Positions 52,008 through 60,146 of a stretch of DNA of 64,000 nt are shown in pieces. Each line of letters opens with the position of its first letter. Within the stretch, counting starts at the first letter, position 1. The stretch is from Methylotenera_A sp044228245 (lineage in GTDB: Bacteria > Pseudomonadota > Gammaproteobacteria > Burkholderiales > Methylophilaceae): contig JBGAVG010000004.1 of the NCBI GenBank assembly GCA_044228245.1, positions 62,001 through 126,000 on the forward strand, read 5' to 3'. The position numbers were made by a program, and so were the translations under genes. The notes under the pieces are model-generated. The model saw only the letters and a list, made by a program, of their open reading frames with translations, was not told the DNA's origin and did no database searches.

Positions 52008-52877
52008 ATGCATAAAAATTTCAAAAGAATCGCCATTATCGGCAAATATATGAATCAATCGGCGCTGCAGCAGATGCAGGCTGACTTGGCCGATCTGGCG
52101 CGTCATTTAAGTGCCAAGAATATCGAAGTCTGGCTGGAAGAAAATACCGCGCAGCATGCTGAGCTCACCGGCTATAAAACTGCACCGTTGGAAGCGATAG
52201 GCAATAAAGTCGATCTCGCGATCGTGATGGGTGGCGACGGCACTATGCTCAGTGTGGCCAGATCCCTGATGAATTCTAGCATTCCTCTGGTCGGCATTAA
52301 TCGCGGACGCTTCGGTTTTTTAACCGATTTGCGCGCAGAACATATGCTGGTTTCTATCGATAGAATTCTGGCGGGGGATTACCAGCAAGAGCCGCGCATG
52401 CTGCTTTCAGGCAGCGTATATCGCTCCGGAACGCTTATGTATCAAGGCTTCGCGCTGAATGACGTGGTCATGAAAAGCGGATTGCGTCTAATCGAGCTTA
52501 TCGTGGAAATTGATGGCAAATTTGTCTATAAACAGCGTTCTGATGGCTTGATATTAGCCACGCCTACCGGCACCACGGCATATTCGCTCTCTGCCGGCGG
52601 CCCGATTCTGCATCCTAATCTGGAGGCGATCGCGCTCGTGCCGATTAGCCCGCACACCTTGAGTAATCGTCCCATTACTGTCAATAGCGCCAGTAAAATT
52701 GAAGTGACCCTGGTGCAGAGTGACGAGGCCCAGGTCAGCTTTGACGGGCAATTTCAGATTGCGCTGGAGGCGGGGGATAAAATACTGATCACGCGCGCAC
52801 CAAAAAACATTACGTTGCTGCATCCGGGCGAATATTGCTATTTTGATATGCTGCGTAATAAGTTAAATTGGGGTTAA
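52008..52877 (+). CDS. nadK: NAD kinase
   Basis: A 289-residue ATP-NAD kinase making NADP. It has VMGGDGTMLSVARSL (GGDGT), INRGRFGFLTDL and the substrate segment LATPTGTTAYSLSAGGPILHP. It is divergent from hrcA and followed 9 bp later by recN, a common pair. Confidence 0.97.
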   Translation: MHKNFKRIAIIGKYMNQSALQQMQADLADLARHLSAKNIEVWLEENTAQHAELTGYKTAPLEAIGNKVDLAIVMGGDGTMLSVARSLMNSSIPLVGINRGRFGFLTDLRAEHMLVSIDRILAGDYQQEPRMLLSGSVYRSGTLMYQGFALNDVVMKSGLRLIELIVEIDGKFVYKQRSDGLILATPTGTTAYSLSAGGPILHPNLEAIALVPISPHTLSNRPITVNSASKIEVTLVQSDEAQVSFDGQFQIALEAGDKILITRAPKNITLLHPGEYCYFDMLRNKLNWG

Positions 52878-52886
52878 TGTATAGCG

Positions 52887-54563
52887 ATGTTACAAAGCCT
52901 CTCCATCCGCGATTTTGTTATCGTTGAAACCCTAGATTTAGAATTCAGTCAAGGATTTACCACACTCACGGGCGAAACGGGCGCGGGTAAATCTATTCTC
53001 ATTGATGCACTTTCACTTGCGCTGGGCGAACGCAATGATGGCGCCGTGATTCGCGCAGGCGCGGAGCGGGCGGACATCAGTGTGACATTTTCCAATAACG
53101 AAAATGCTTTAAATTGGCTGGAAAATGCTGCCCTGGAAGCCGCGCCGGTATTGGTTCTCAGGCGTGTCATTTATGCTGATGGCCGCAGCCGCGGCTTCAT
53201 TAATGGCACCGCGGTCACCATCGGGCAGCTTAAAGATTTAGGCGAATTATTAGTCGATATTTACAGCCAGAATGCGCATCACTCGCTGCTTAAAACCAGT
53301 ACGCAGCGGCAGATTCTGGATGAATTCTCCGGCAGTTTAGAACTCGTCAACCAAGTCGCCAGGCAATATAAAACATGGGCTGACTTAAATAAAAAGCGTT
53401 TGGAAGTCGAAAAAAACTCCGCCGCGTTTGCCGATGAACTGGCTGAATTGCGCGATAAAACGCGCGAGCTGCAGCAGTTAAATTTTGATATTGGCGAATG
53501 GCAGGAGCTGCAGCAAGAGCATCATCGCCTTGCCAACGGGGCTTCTTTGCTTTCAGGGTTGGAGGCATGCGTTGCGCTGCTGGATGAAAATGAACCTGCA
53601 GCGATGAACATGCTGGCGCAGGTGCAGCAAAAACTAGCCGGTTTGGCTGAGTTCGATGAAAAGTTAAAAGAGGCTGCCGATGGTGTAGATTCTGCACTCA
53701 TACAATTAGAGGAGGCCAGCCGCAGCCTGAACCGCTATCTGCAAACGGCAGAACTGGATCCCGCGCGGCTTGCTGAGGTGGAAAACCGTATTCAGGCAGT
53801 GCATAACACGGCGCGAAAATATCGCACAAAGCCGGAAGAGCTACCCGATTTACTTAACGCTTGTCAGGCACGCATGGCAGAACTGGAAAGCTTTGCCAAC
53901 GATGGCGCGCTGGCGAAGTTAGAGGCGGAAGCGCTCGCAGCCTATCAAGCATCCGCCAAACAGCTCAGCGCCAATCGCCAGCAGGCGGCTAAAACTCTAA
54001 GTCAAAAAATCAGCGCAGAAATGCAGCGTTTATCACTCAGCGGCGGCAAGTTCGATGTAGCGCTAACACCATGCGAGGCTTCGGCAAACGGCCTGGAGCA
54101 AGTGGAATTTTTAGTGGCTGGTCATGCAGGCGTAGAGCCTAGAGCGCTCAACAAAGTGGCTTCGGGTGGCGAGTTGTCGCGAATCAGTTTAGCACTGCAT
54201 GTAACAACGGCTGCGCAGGGCAGCGTACCTTGCATGATTTTTGATGAAGTTGATGTTGGCATCGGCGGCGGTGTGGCAGAGGTGGTTGGGCAATTACTGA
54301 AACAATTAGGCGCAGAGCGCCAGGTGCTGGTGATTACGCATTTGCCGCAGGTCGCCGCACAGGCCGCGCAGCATTTGCAAGTGAGCAAAACCCAGCAAAA
54401 CGGTGCAACTTTAAGCCATATTCAAGTGTTAAGCAAAACCGAGCGGGTGGAAGAAATCGCGCGCATGTTGGGGGGTATTCAGATCACCGAAACTACGCGC
54501 AGTCACGCGAAAGAGATGCTGGGGTGTAGTTTCCCTCTCCCATTTTTAAGGGGAGAGGGCTAG
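52887..54563 (+). CDS. recN: DNA repair protein RecN, C-terminus replaced by a repeat
   Basis: A 558-residue SMC-like ATPase for double-strand-break repair. The N-terminal Walker A LTGETGAGKSILIDALSLALGERNDG, a central coiled coil, and the C-terminal signature SGGELSRISLALH and Walker B MIFDEVDVGIGG are intact. After AKEMLG the last dozen residues (CSFPLPFLRGEG) and the stop codon are encoded by an inverted-repeat element (54533-54559), so the natural end was probably overwritten. Function is likely unaffected because family ends vary. Confidence 0.95.
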   Translation: MLQSLSIRDFVIVETLDLEFSQGFTTLTGETGAGKSILIDALSLALGERNDGAVIRAGAERADISVTFSNNENALNWLENAALEAAPVLVLRRVIYADGRSRGFINGTAVTIGQLKDLGELLVDIYSQNAHHSLLKTSTQRQILDEFSGSLELVNQVARQYKTWADLNKKRLEVEKNSAAFADELAELRDKTRELQQLNFDIGEWQELQQEHHRLANGASLLSGLEACVALLDENEPAAMNMLAQVQQKLAGLAEFDEKLKEAADGVDSALIQLEEASRSLNRYLQTAELDPARLAEVENRIQAVHNTARKYRTKPEELPDLLNACQARMAELESFANDGALAKLEAEALAAYQASAKQLSANRQQAAKTLSQKISAEMQRLSLSGGKFDVALTPCEASANGLEQVEFLVAGHAGVEPRALNKVASGGELSRISLALHVTTAAQGSVPCMIFDEVDVGIGGGVAEVVGQLLKQLGAERQVLVITHLPQVAAQAAQHLQVSKTQQNGATLSHIQVLSKTERVEEIARMLGGIQITETTRSHAKEMLGCSFPLPFLRGEG

Positions 54564-54800
54564 GGTGAGGGGTTTTGTCGGGGGTAGCCCGACACCTAAT
54601 CACTTTCTTTTGCTTGCCCAAAAGAAAGTAATCAAACAAAAGGGCACTCCGCTGCCGCTTCATCCTTCGGTCTTAGTGCCGCATCTGGGGCGGCTGCGGA
54701 ACTCACTTCGTTCAAACAGTCCTCGCCGCCTGCCATCTGCCGCCCAAGCCGAAGGCGCGGCAAGGGGATGATAAAACCGTGGTCTGTCCCCTGTTATTAC
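54533..54800. repeat. Composite of hairpin repeats behind recN
   Basis: It contains CCCTCTCCC/GGGAGAGGG (54533-54559) followed by tagggtgagggg, then GTCGGG/CCCGAC (54577-54593), the hairpin at 54602-54629, a GC-rich stretch without a long reading frame, and near 54780 ccgtggtctgtcccc. Each piece resembles REP-like intergenic repeats I recall from proteobacterial genomes, but copy number cannot be checked here. The stretch 54564-54817 has no supported gene. Confidence 0.6.
54602..54629 (+). terminator. Hairpin with 11-bp arms, possible terminator of nadK-recN
   Basis: ACTTTCTTTTG (54602-54612) and CAAAAGAAAGT (54619-54629) pair perfectly around a six-base loop. There is no clean T-run downstream, so it may be a repeat element rather than a true terminator. 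Confidence 0.45.
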
Positions 54801-54817
54801 TGCTGCTTTTCCTTCTC

Positions 54818-55255
54818 TCAGCGATGAAGGCGGGGATTGAGCTGTCGTTCCAGCGGCTCAGGGTTGGCTCTGGCAAACGCGACGACAAACGCAGTTAGAC
54901 GGTCGTAGAGATCATCCTCGACGTATGGGAGACTCCCACTATTTGATTCATCGTCGAACTCGTCGACCGGAACGAAGTGCCGCAGCCGATGGAGATCGGC
55001 CTTGACAACCTGGCGCTCAGAGGTAGAGAAAGCAGCATGCGTGCTCAGCGTTTGCTCAAGGAAATCAATGAGGATCACAAAGCCATCGTCCCAGTTGATG
55101 TTGCCGTTCTCCTGCGCTTCCCATCGGAGCTTCTCAACCGCGCGCAACAGCTCGCCTTGCACCGTTGACGCCTGACCACTCTTTGGGACGAGGTTGCGCC
55201 AGATCCAAGATGCGACCGCGTGATCGTTGCCTGAGGTGTTGATGCGCTGCTTCAT
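54818..55255 (-). CDS. Hypothetical protein, foreign-looking
   Basis: A 145-residue soluble protein beginning MKQRINTSGNDHAVASWIW, with GELLRAVEKLRWEAQENGNINWDDGF and a very acidic middle (DEFDDESNSG). I do not recognise a characterised family. Its GC content and codon use are higher than in neighbouring genes, it is flanked by repeats, and GTTAGGC lies 14 bases before the start. These traits recall mobile cassette genes, but no complete recombination site is visible. Confidence 0.65.
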   Translation of the reverse strand: MKQRINTSGNDHAVASWIWRNLVPKSGQASTVQGELLRAVEKLRWEAQENGNINWDDGFVILIDFLEQTLSTHAAFSTSERQVVKADLHRLRHFVPVDEFDDESNSGSLPYVEDDLYDRLTAFVVAFARANPEPLERQLNPRLHR

Positions 55256-55276
55256 AAGGTGTTGTGACGCCTAACG

Positions 55277-55303
55277 TAAAATATACACCGATTCAGGTGT
55301 ATA
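55277..55303 (-). terminator. Rho-independent terminator of the M48 peptidase gene
   Basis: On the minus strand TATACACC and GGTGTATA (55282-55303) enclose a six-base loop and are followed by TTTTA. It lies 15 bp behind the stop codon. Confidence 0.75.
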
Positions 55304-55317
55304 ACTTGGCAGGGGTA

Positions 55318-56877
55318 TCATTTCGCCAGCTCCGCCGCTTCAACTATCACTCTATACAACTGAGCTTCCTGCGGGGTTTTAACTTTTTCGCCCACAGCCA
55401 CTTGGTTGCGTTTGCCGGGTTGCACGCCATTGATAATCATTGGTTGGCTTTGCGCTATGGCACGGCCGGTTTTTGCATCGTATTTCACCACGCGTACTTG
55501 TACGCGCCCAACGGGTACGGAGGTTGCGTTTTCGACCACGGCAAACAGGTTGCCGCTGCTATCAGCCTGCGCTCCGGAGCGGATGTATTTGCTTGGGTTG
55601 CGCGGCAAATCAATACGTACCGCATGTTCGCCTGCTTGCTTGCCGATTTCTGAGTTTGAACTTGCCGCTATCTGGTAGTGCTGCAAGGCCAGGTCGGTTT
55701 CGCCGCGGCTTTCTGCAATATCGCCCAGCAAAGCGTGGCCTGGCGCGGTGGGCAGTAATTCATTGGCACGCTTTAGAAAAGGCTCAGCCTCGGCTTTTTT
55801 GCCCATGTTAAATAGCGCAATGCCGCTTTGCACATGCGGTTTAAAGTAATCCGGCTGCATTTTAATGGCTTTGTCATAATAAGCCAGTGCTTCCTGCGGT
55901 TTTTTCTGTGTTAATGCAATATCGCCCAATAGCTCCTGAAAGCGCGCTTCGCGCGGCTCGCCTGCGATGGCTTTTTGCGCAAGGCTGGTAGCGGTGGCGG
56001 TGTCACCTTTTTTCAAGGCTTTCACAGCATCGTCATAGGCTTTGTAGGCGGGTTGCGTGGCTTTCACTTTGGCCACTTTTTGAGCGTAGGTTTCTTTGCC
56101 CATTTCGCCGCCCGCGCCCAATTTCGCTAGCGTGACTTTATTAGCGGCTACACGCTCCGGTGAAGGCGGGTGACTGGCAAACAAGCCTGTCAGCCAATTG
56201 CTTTCTTTGTTGGCGCTCAGGCGTACAAAAGTTTCTTGCAAGGTGACGGCAGCGCTTGGGTCGTAGCCGGCCTTTTTCATGTACTTCATGCCGTAGTAAT
56301 CAGATTCTGATTCCGCATCGCGCCCGTATTTACTCGAGATGAGTTGTGCGCCAAGCTGCGAGGCACCTACCGCCAGATTGGCGTAATCGGTATTTTGCGC
56401 GCCGATGCCCACTGCAATCATTGCGCCTTGCAGAAACACGCCGCGCTCCATGCTTTTTGCACCGTGGCGGGCTGCAGCGTGGACAATTTCGTGGCCCATG
56501 ACGGCGGCGAGTTCGGCTTCGCTGTTCAGCTCGTACAATAAGCCGCGATTAAACGCGATTTTGCCGCCCGGCATCGCCCAGGCGTTAGGCACTGAGTCAT
56601 TTAATACGACAAATTCGTATGGAAGTTCCGGCCGGTCAGACACCGCGCCCAAACGTTTGCCAATGCCTTGCACGTAGGCGGTAAGCTCGGGGTCGACAAT
56701 GTAATCACCGCCTTGCGATTGGCGTGCAGGGGAGTAGTTTTGTTTGCCGATTTCAATTTCTTTGGCTTCTGATACAAATTGGATCTCTTTTTTCTTGGTG
56801 ACAGGGTTGGTGCCGCAGGCGGTGATGCTTAAGCCGATGAATATTGCGATGAATAGCGATGAATATTTTTTTAGCAT
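55318..56877 (-). CDS. M48 family metalloprotease lipoprotein with TPR repeats (BepA-like)
   Basis: A 519-residue lipoprotein with lipobox Cys21 (LSITAC), the M48 active site HEIVH at residues 129-133, the third ligand region DAESESDYYGMKYM and a C-terminal TPR array (about residues 260-420). This is the arrangement of BepA, a periplasmic protease/chaperone in outer-membrane protein quality control. The frame extends nine codons upstream; ATG 56877 has GGGAG seven bases before it. A roughly 80-residue Ig-like tail follows the TPRs. Confidence 0.9.
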   Translation of the reverse strand: MLKKYSSLFIAIFIGLSITACGTNPVTKKKEIQFVSEAKEIEIGKQNYSPARQSQGGDYIVDPELTAYVQGIGKRLGAVSDRPELPYEFVVLNDSVPNAWAMPGGKIAFNRGLLYELNSEAELAAVMGHEIVHAAARHGAKSMERGVFLQGAMIAVGIGAQNTDYANLAVGASQLGAQLISSKYGRDAESESDYYGMKYMKKAGYDPSAAVTLQETFVRLSANKESNWLTGLFASHPPSPERVAANKVTLAKLGAGGEMGKETYAQKVAKVKATQPAYKAYDDAVKALKKGDTATATSLAQKAIAGEPREARFQELLGDIALTQKKPQEALAYYDKAIKMQPDYFKPHVQSGIALFNMGKKAEAEPFLKRANELLPTAPGHALLGDIAESRGETDLALQHYQIAASSNSEIGKQAGEHAVRIDLPRNPSKYIRSGAQADSSGNLFAVVENATSVPVGRVQVRVVKYDAKTGRAIAQSQPMIINGVQPGKRNQVAVGEKVKTPQEAQLYRVIVEAAELAK

Positions 56878-56956
56878 GATGCGCTCCCTAAAATATATCT
56901 GCATTTAACGTTTTTGTTGTTGATTAGAACTACATGGCTTAAAAATTTAATCTTGA

Positions 56957-57382
56957 TTAATTCTTGTGCGGGCACGGCTTCTTGGTGCAGTCGGCATAAA
57001 TGTAAAGCGAATGTTCATGAATCTTGAATCCGCGTTCTTTGGCTGCTTTGTGTTGCAGCTTCTCGATTTCCTCGTCGCAAAACTCTTCCACATGGCCGCA
57101 TTGCAGACACACGATATGGTCGTGGTGATGGCCTTCGTTCAGCTCAAACACCGCTTTGCCGCTTTCAAAATGGTGGCGCAGCAAAAGCCCTGCCTGCTCA
57201 AATTGCGTCAAAACTCTATATACGGTAGCCAGGCCAACATCCTCGCCGGTGGTGATTAAAATTTTGTAGATATCTTCGGCCGACAAATGGCGCTCAGTGC
57301 TGTTTTCAAACAGCTCCAGAATCTTCAATCTAGGCAGCGTAGCCTTAAGGCCGGCGTTCTTTAAATCTTTTTGGTCATGCAT
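56957..57382 (-). CDS. fur: Ferric uptake regulator Fur
   Basis: A 141-residue regulator with a winged helix (LKATLPRLKILELFENS, GLATVYRVLTQFEQAGLL), the metal site EGHHHDHIVC and the zinc motif C-x2-C (CLQCGHVEEFC). The frame extends 26 codons upstream, but MHDQKDLKNAGLKATLPR matches the known start. It is divergent from bamE, as in many proteobacteria. I see no convincing Fur box in the 107-bp gap. Confidence 0.96.
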   Translation of the reverse strand: MHDQKDLKNAGLKATLPRLKILELFENSTERHLSAEDIYKILITTGEDVGLATVYRVLTQFEQAGLLLRHHFESGKAVFELNEGHHHDHIVCLQCGHVEEFCDEEIEKLQHKAAKERGFKIHEHSLYIYADCTKKPCPHKN

Positions 57383-57489
57383 CGTAATGTGCCCAAGAAT
57401 AATGGTTAGGGTTAACTTTATGGTTTTAGGGTTGCACCCATCGTGGTATATTAACGCCAATTCAGTAATAAGTCATTCGCCCAAAAATC

Positions 57490-58488
57490 ATGCATTATTT
57501 TATAAAATCGTTGTTTGCGTTACTCATTGCCTGCAGTGTCCTGCTTACGGGCTGTGGTTCCAGTGTGCCTATGATCAAGCCGTTCAAGATGGATATCCAG
57601 CAGGGCAATGTGGTCACCTCCAAGATGCTGCTGCAACTGCGCCCCGGTATGACCAAATCGCAGGTGCGCTTTATTATGGGCACGCCACTGATTGTGGATA
57701 GCTTCCACAACAACCGCTGGGATTATTTCTATCAACTGCGTCAAGCCGGCAAGGTGGTTGAACAGCGTCGCGTGATACTGGAGTTTGAAAAAGATTTGCT
57801 GGCGCGCGTGCGCGGCGATGTGGTGCCGCAGGGCGCTGCAGGTGCGGCTGCTGGCGCAGAGTCGGGTGCTGTGACGCTGCCGAAATCGATCGAGCCAAAA
57901 CCAAAAGAAAAAGGGCTGATGGATAAGCTGAAATTTTGGGAGAAAGACGAAAAAGCGCCTGCGACCAAACCGGCAGAGGCAAAACCAGCAGATGCTGTGC
58001 CGATGGAAATGCCGAAAACCGTAACTCCAGAGATGCCCGCAACGGAGGCTGCCGAACCAGCGCAAGAAACGCCATCCCTGCTGGCGGTGCCGATTGAAAT
58101 AGCGCCTGCGGCCGACGCGCCAGCGGTAGAGGTTCCAAAAGCAGAAACTCCTGCAGTTAAAACGCCAGCAGTTGAAGCGCCGGAGGTTAAAGCACCTCCA
58201 GTTGAGGCGCCAAAGGTTGTACCGCCACCAAAGGTAGTGCCGCCAAAAGTGGAGCTTAAAGAGCCGGTGCCAGAAGCGCCGAGTCAGCCTGCTGCAAAAC
58301 AGGATGAGTCTTTCATATTCAGGCTGGACAGAAATCTGGATGATAAAAGTATTGAAACAGCACCCAAAGACGCTGCACCGGCAGGAACTGACAGTAAAGC
58401 CAAGCCGAAGAAAGTAGAGCAAGCGCCGCCGCCAGAAGAGGCTGAACCTGGCTATTTTGAACGGATGCTGGAAAAGATTGGTTTTTAG
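57490..58488 (+). CDS. bamE: Outer-membrane assembly lipoprotein BamE with a long Pro/Ala/Val-rich extension
   Basis: Residues 1-115 are BamE/SmpA: lipobox Cys22 (LLTGC), LRPGMTKSQVRFIMGTPLIVDSFHNNRWDYFYQLR. BamE is part of the BAM complex. The protein then runs to 332 residues, about three times E. coli BamE. The extra part includes a charged DKLKFWEKDEK segment and a low-complexity PAVE/PKAE/PPKV region (about residues 150-270), ending in a conserved-looking FERMLEKIGF. The frame is uninterrupted, so the extension is real in this sequence. Confidence 0.92.
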   Translation: MHYFIKSLFALLIACSVLLTGCGSSVPMIKPFKMDIQQGNVVTSKMLLQLRPGMTKSQVRFIMGTPLIVDSFHNNRWDYFYQLRQAGKVVEQRRVILEFEKDLLARVRGDVVPQGAAGAAAGAESGAVTLPKSIEPKPKEKGLMDKLKFWEKDEKAPATKPAEAKPADAVPMEMPKTVTPEMPATEAAEPAQETPSLLAVPIEIAPAADAPAVEVPKAETPAVKTPAVEAPEVKAPPVEAPKVVPPPKVVPPKVELKEPVPEAPSQPAAKQDESFIFRLDRNLDDKSIETAPKDAAPAGTDSKAKPKKVEQAPPPEEAEPGYFERMLEKIGF

Positions 58489-58590
58489 CGCCAGCTAAGA
58501 ATTAGTCTTTCAGTGGACACTAACCCGCGTAGCGGTGTTATGTGGTAACTAAAAGATTGGCTTTTGACTTTTTAAAAATACAGACGAAAC

Positions 58591-59394
58591 ATGAAGACTA
58601 AAATAGTGATTGCAGGCGCCACCGGGCGCATGGGGCATGTGCTGTTGCAAGGCGTGTTTGAGGATGAAAGCTTGCAGCTTTATGGCGCGCTGGATCGCGC
58701 CGGCAGCCCTAATATCGGCCGCGATGCAGGTGAGTTGTTCGGCAAGAACACTGGCGTGTATATTAGCGCCGATGCAGACAAAACGCTGCAAGGCGCGGAT
58801 GTGCTGATTGATTTTACCCGCCCCGAAGCCAGCATGGATTATCTGGAAATCTGCCAGCGCCATCATGTGAAGCATATCATCGGCACGACAGGTTTTACGG
58901 TCGAGCAGAAAGCCAGGATAGCAGCGGCTTCCAAACAAATCGCTATCGTGTTCGCACCTAATATGAGCGTGGGTGTAACCCTCCTGATTAATCTGGTAGA
59001 ACAGGCTGCCAAAGTGTTGGGAGATGGCTACGATATTGAAGTGGTGGAGATGCACCACCGCCATAAAATTGATGCACCCTCCGGTACCGCGCTACGCTTG
59101 GGCGAAGCGGCTGCGCAAGGGTTGGGTCAGGAGCTTAAAGAATGCGCCATCTACGCGCGTGAAGGCGTTACCGGTGAACGCGAGGCAGGGAAAATAGGCT
59201 TTGCAACGCTACGTGGCGGCGATGTGGTAGGCGACCATACTGTGGTGTTTGCTGGCATCGGCGAGCGCGTAGAGTTGACACACAAAGCCAGCAGCCGCGC
59301 CACGTTTGCCTTGGGCGCGTTGCGTGCAGCCAAGTTTTTGAGCGATAAAAAAACTGGTTTGTATGATATGCGCGATGTGTTGAATTTGAAGTAA
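58591..59394 (+). CDS. dapB: 4-Hydroxy-tetrahydrodipicolinate reductase
   Basis: A 267-residue enzyme of lysine and diaminopimelate synthesis, with GATGRMGHVLLQGV, the GTTGFT loop and the catalytic EMHHRHKIDAPSGTALRLG. Length is normal. The 102 bp behind bamE hold no gene. Confidence 0.97.
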   Translation: MKTKIVIAGATGRMGHVLLQGVFEDESLQLYGALDRAGSPNIGRDAGELFGKNTGVYISADADKTLQGADVLIDFTRPEASMDYLEICQRHHVKHIIGTTGFTVEQKARIAAASKQIAIVFAPNMSVGVTLLINLVEQAAKVLGDGYDIEVVEMHHRHKIDAPSGTALRLGEAAAQGLGQELKECAIYAREGVTGEREAGKIGFATLRGGDVVGDHTVVFAGIGERVELTHKASSRATFALGALRAAKFLSDKKTGLYDMRDVLNLK

Positions 59395-59401
59395 TTCCAG
59401 G

Positions 59402-60016
59402 TTGGTTAATTGCAAAACATTTTTCATTCCGCTATTCGCCATATTCGGCGCGGTGCTGGTGTGGTCGGCAATTCGTCCGCATGATTATTTCACGTGGTTT
59501 TTGGAGGTGTTTCCCGCTATTATCGCATTGCCGATTTTGCTTTTTACGTACAAACAATTTCCGCTTACCAAGTTGTTATACCTGTTGATTTTGCTGCATG
59601 CGGTTATCCTGATGGTGGGCGGCCATTACACCTATGCTGAAGTGCCCTTGTTTAGCTGGCTGCGTGACACGTTTCATTTGGACAGGAATTATTACGACCG
59701 CGTGGGGCATGTGGCGCAGGGTTTTGTGCCCGCCATGATTGCGCGCGAGATTTTGCTGCGCAATCAAGTGGTGAAGCAAGGCGCATGGCTGTTTTTTGTG
59801 GTGTGCTGTATTAGCCTCAGCATTAGTGCCTTCTACGAATTTCTGGAATGGTGGGTGGCGCGGGCTTCCGGTAGCGATGCGGTGGCTTTTCTGGCAACGC
59901 AAGGCGATGTGTGGGATACGCAGTGGGATATGTTTTTGGCGCTGGTCGGTGCGATTTCTGCACAAATCCTCTTGGCAAAATTGCATGATAAGCAACTTCG
60001 CCAGCTTGAAACATAG
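59402..60016 (+). CDS. DUF2238 (YjdF-like) membrane protein
   Basis: A 204-residue protein with about five hydrophobic segments and the family stretches HYTYAEVPLFSWLRD, LDRNYYDRVGHVAQGFVPAMI and SAFYEFLEWWVA, rich in conserved His, Glu and Asp inside the membrane. Function unknown. The start is a TTG 7 bp behind dapB, as no ATG is available. The carA promoter lies in its 3' end. Confidence 0.85.
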   Translation: MVNCKTFFIPLFAIFGAVLVWSAIRPHDYFTWFLEVFPAIIALPILLFTYKQFPLTKLLYLLILLHAVILMVGGHYTYAEVPLFSWLRDTFHLDRNYYDRVGHVAQGFVPAMIAREILLRNQVVKQGAWLFFVVCCISLSISAFYEFLEWWVARASGSDAVAFLATQGDVWDTQWDMFLALVGAISAQILLAKLHDKQLRQLET

Positions 60017-60034
60017 GCTAAACTCCACTATAAT
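60006..60034 (+). promoter_or_regulatory. Sigma-70 promoter of carA
   Basis: TTGAAA (60006-60011), a 17-base spacer and TATAAT (60029-60034), close to ideal. The -35 overlaps the end of the YjdF-like gene. The predicted transcript start is near 60041, giving a leader of about 105 bases. Confidence 0.75.
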
Positions 60035-60046
60035 TCGTCAATTCTG

Positions 60047-60079
60047 AAACGGGAAGAGTCCAAAAGCTCCTCCCGTTTT
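60047..60079 (+). terminator. Hairpin in the carA leader: terminator of the upstream gene or attenuator
   Basis: AAACGGGAAGAG (60047-60058) and CTCCTCCCGTTT (60067-60078) pair with one mismatch around an eight-base loop and are followed by a short T-run. Because it starts about six bases inside the predicted carA transcript, it could regulate carAB as well as end the upstream transcript. Confidence 0.6.
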
Positions 60080-60146
60080 GCACATCTACTTCTGATAGCT
60101 TTAGTAGATAAGAAGTAATGCCGTCATGAAATTTAAGGAGCTTAAG

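Noticed and set aside
55256..55280. A complete integron attC site before the 54818-55255 gene
   Set aside because: Only one heptamer (GTTAGGC) fits; no partner RYYYAAC and no paired inner boxes could be found on either side.
57383..57489. Fur box in the fur-bamE gap
   Set aside because: The AT-rich stretch aataatggttagggtt has too few matches to the 19-bp Fur consensus.
58140..58280. CRISPR-like or tandem DNA repeat in the bamE tail
   Set aside because: Repetition is at protein level (PAVE/PKVV blocks) with irregular unit length; no constant spacers.
57520..58422. A 300-codon open frame on the minus strand opposite bamE
   Set aside because: It is a shadow of the Pro/Ala/Val/Lys-rich bamE tail; the product is a Trp/Arg/Phe-rich low-complexity string with no ribosome-binding site or family resemblance.
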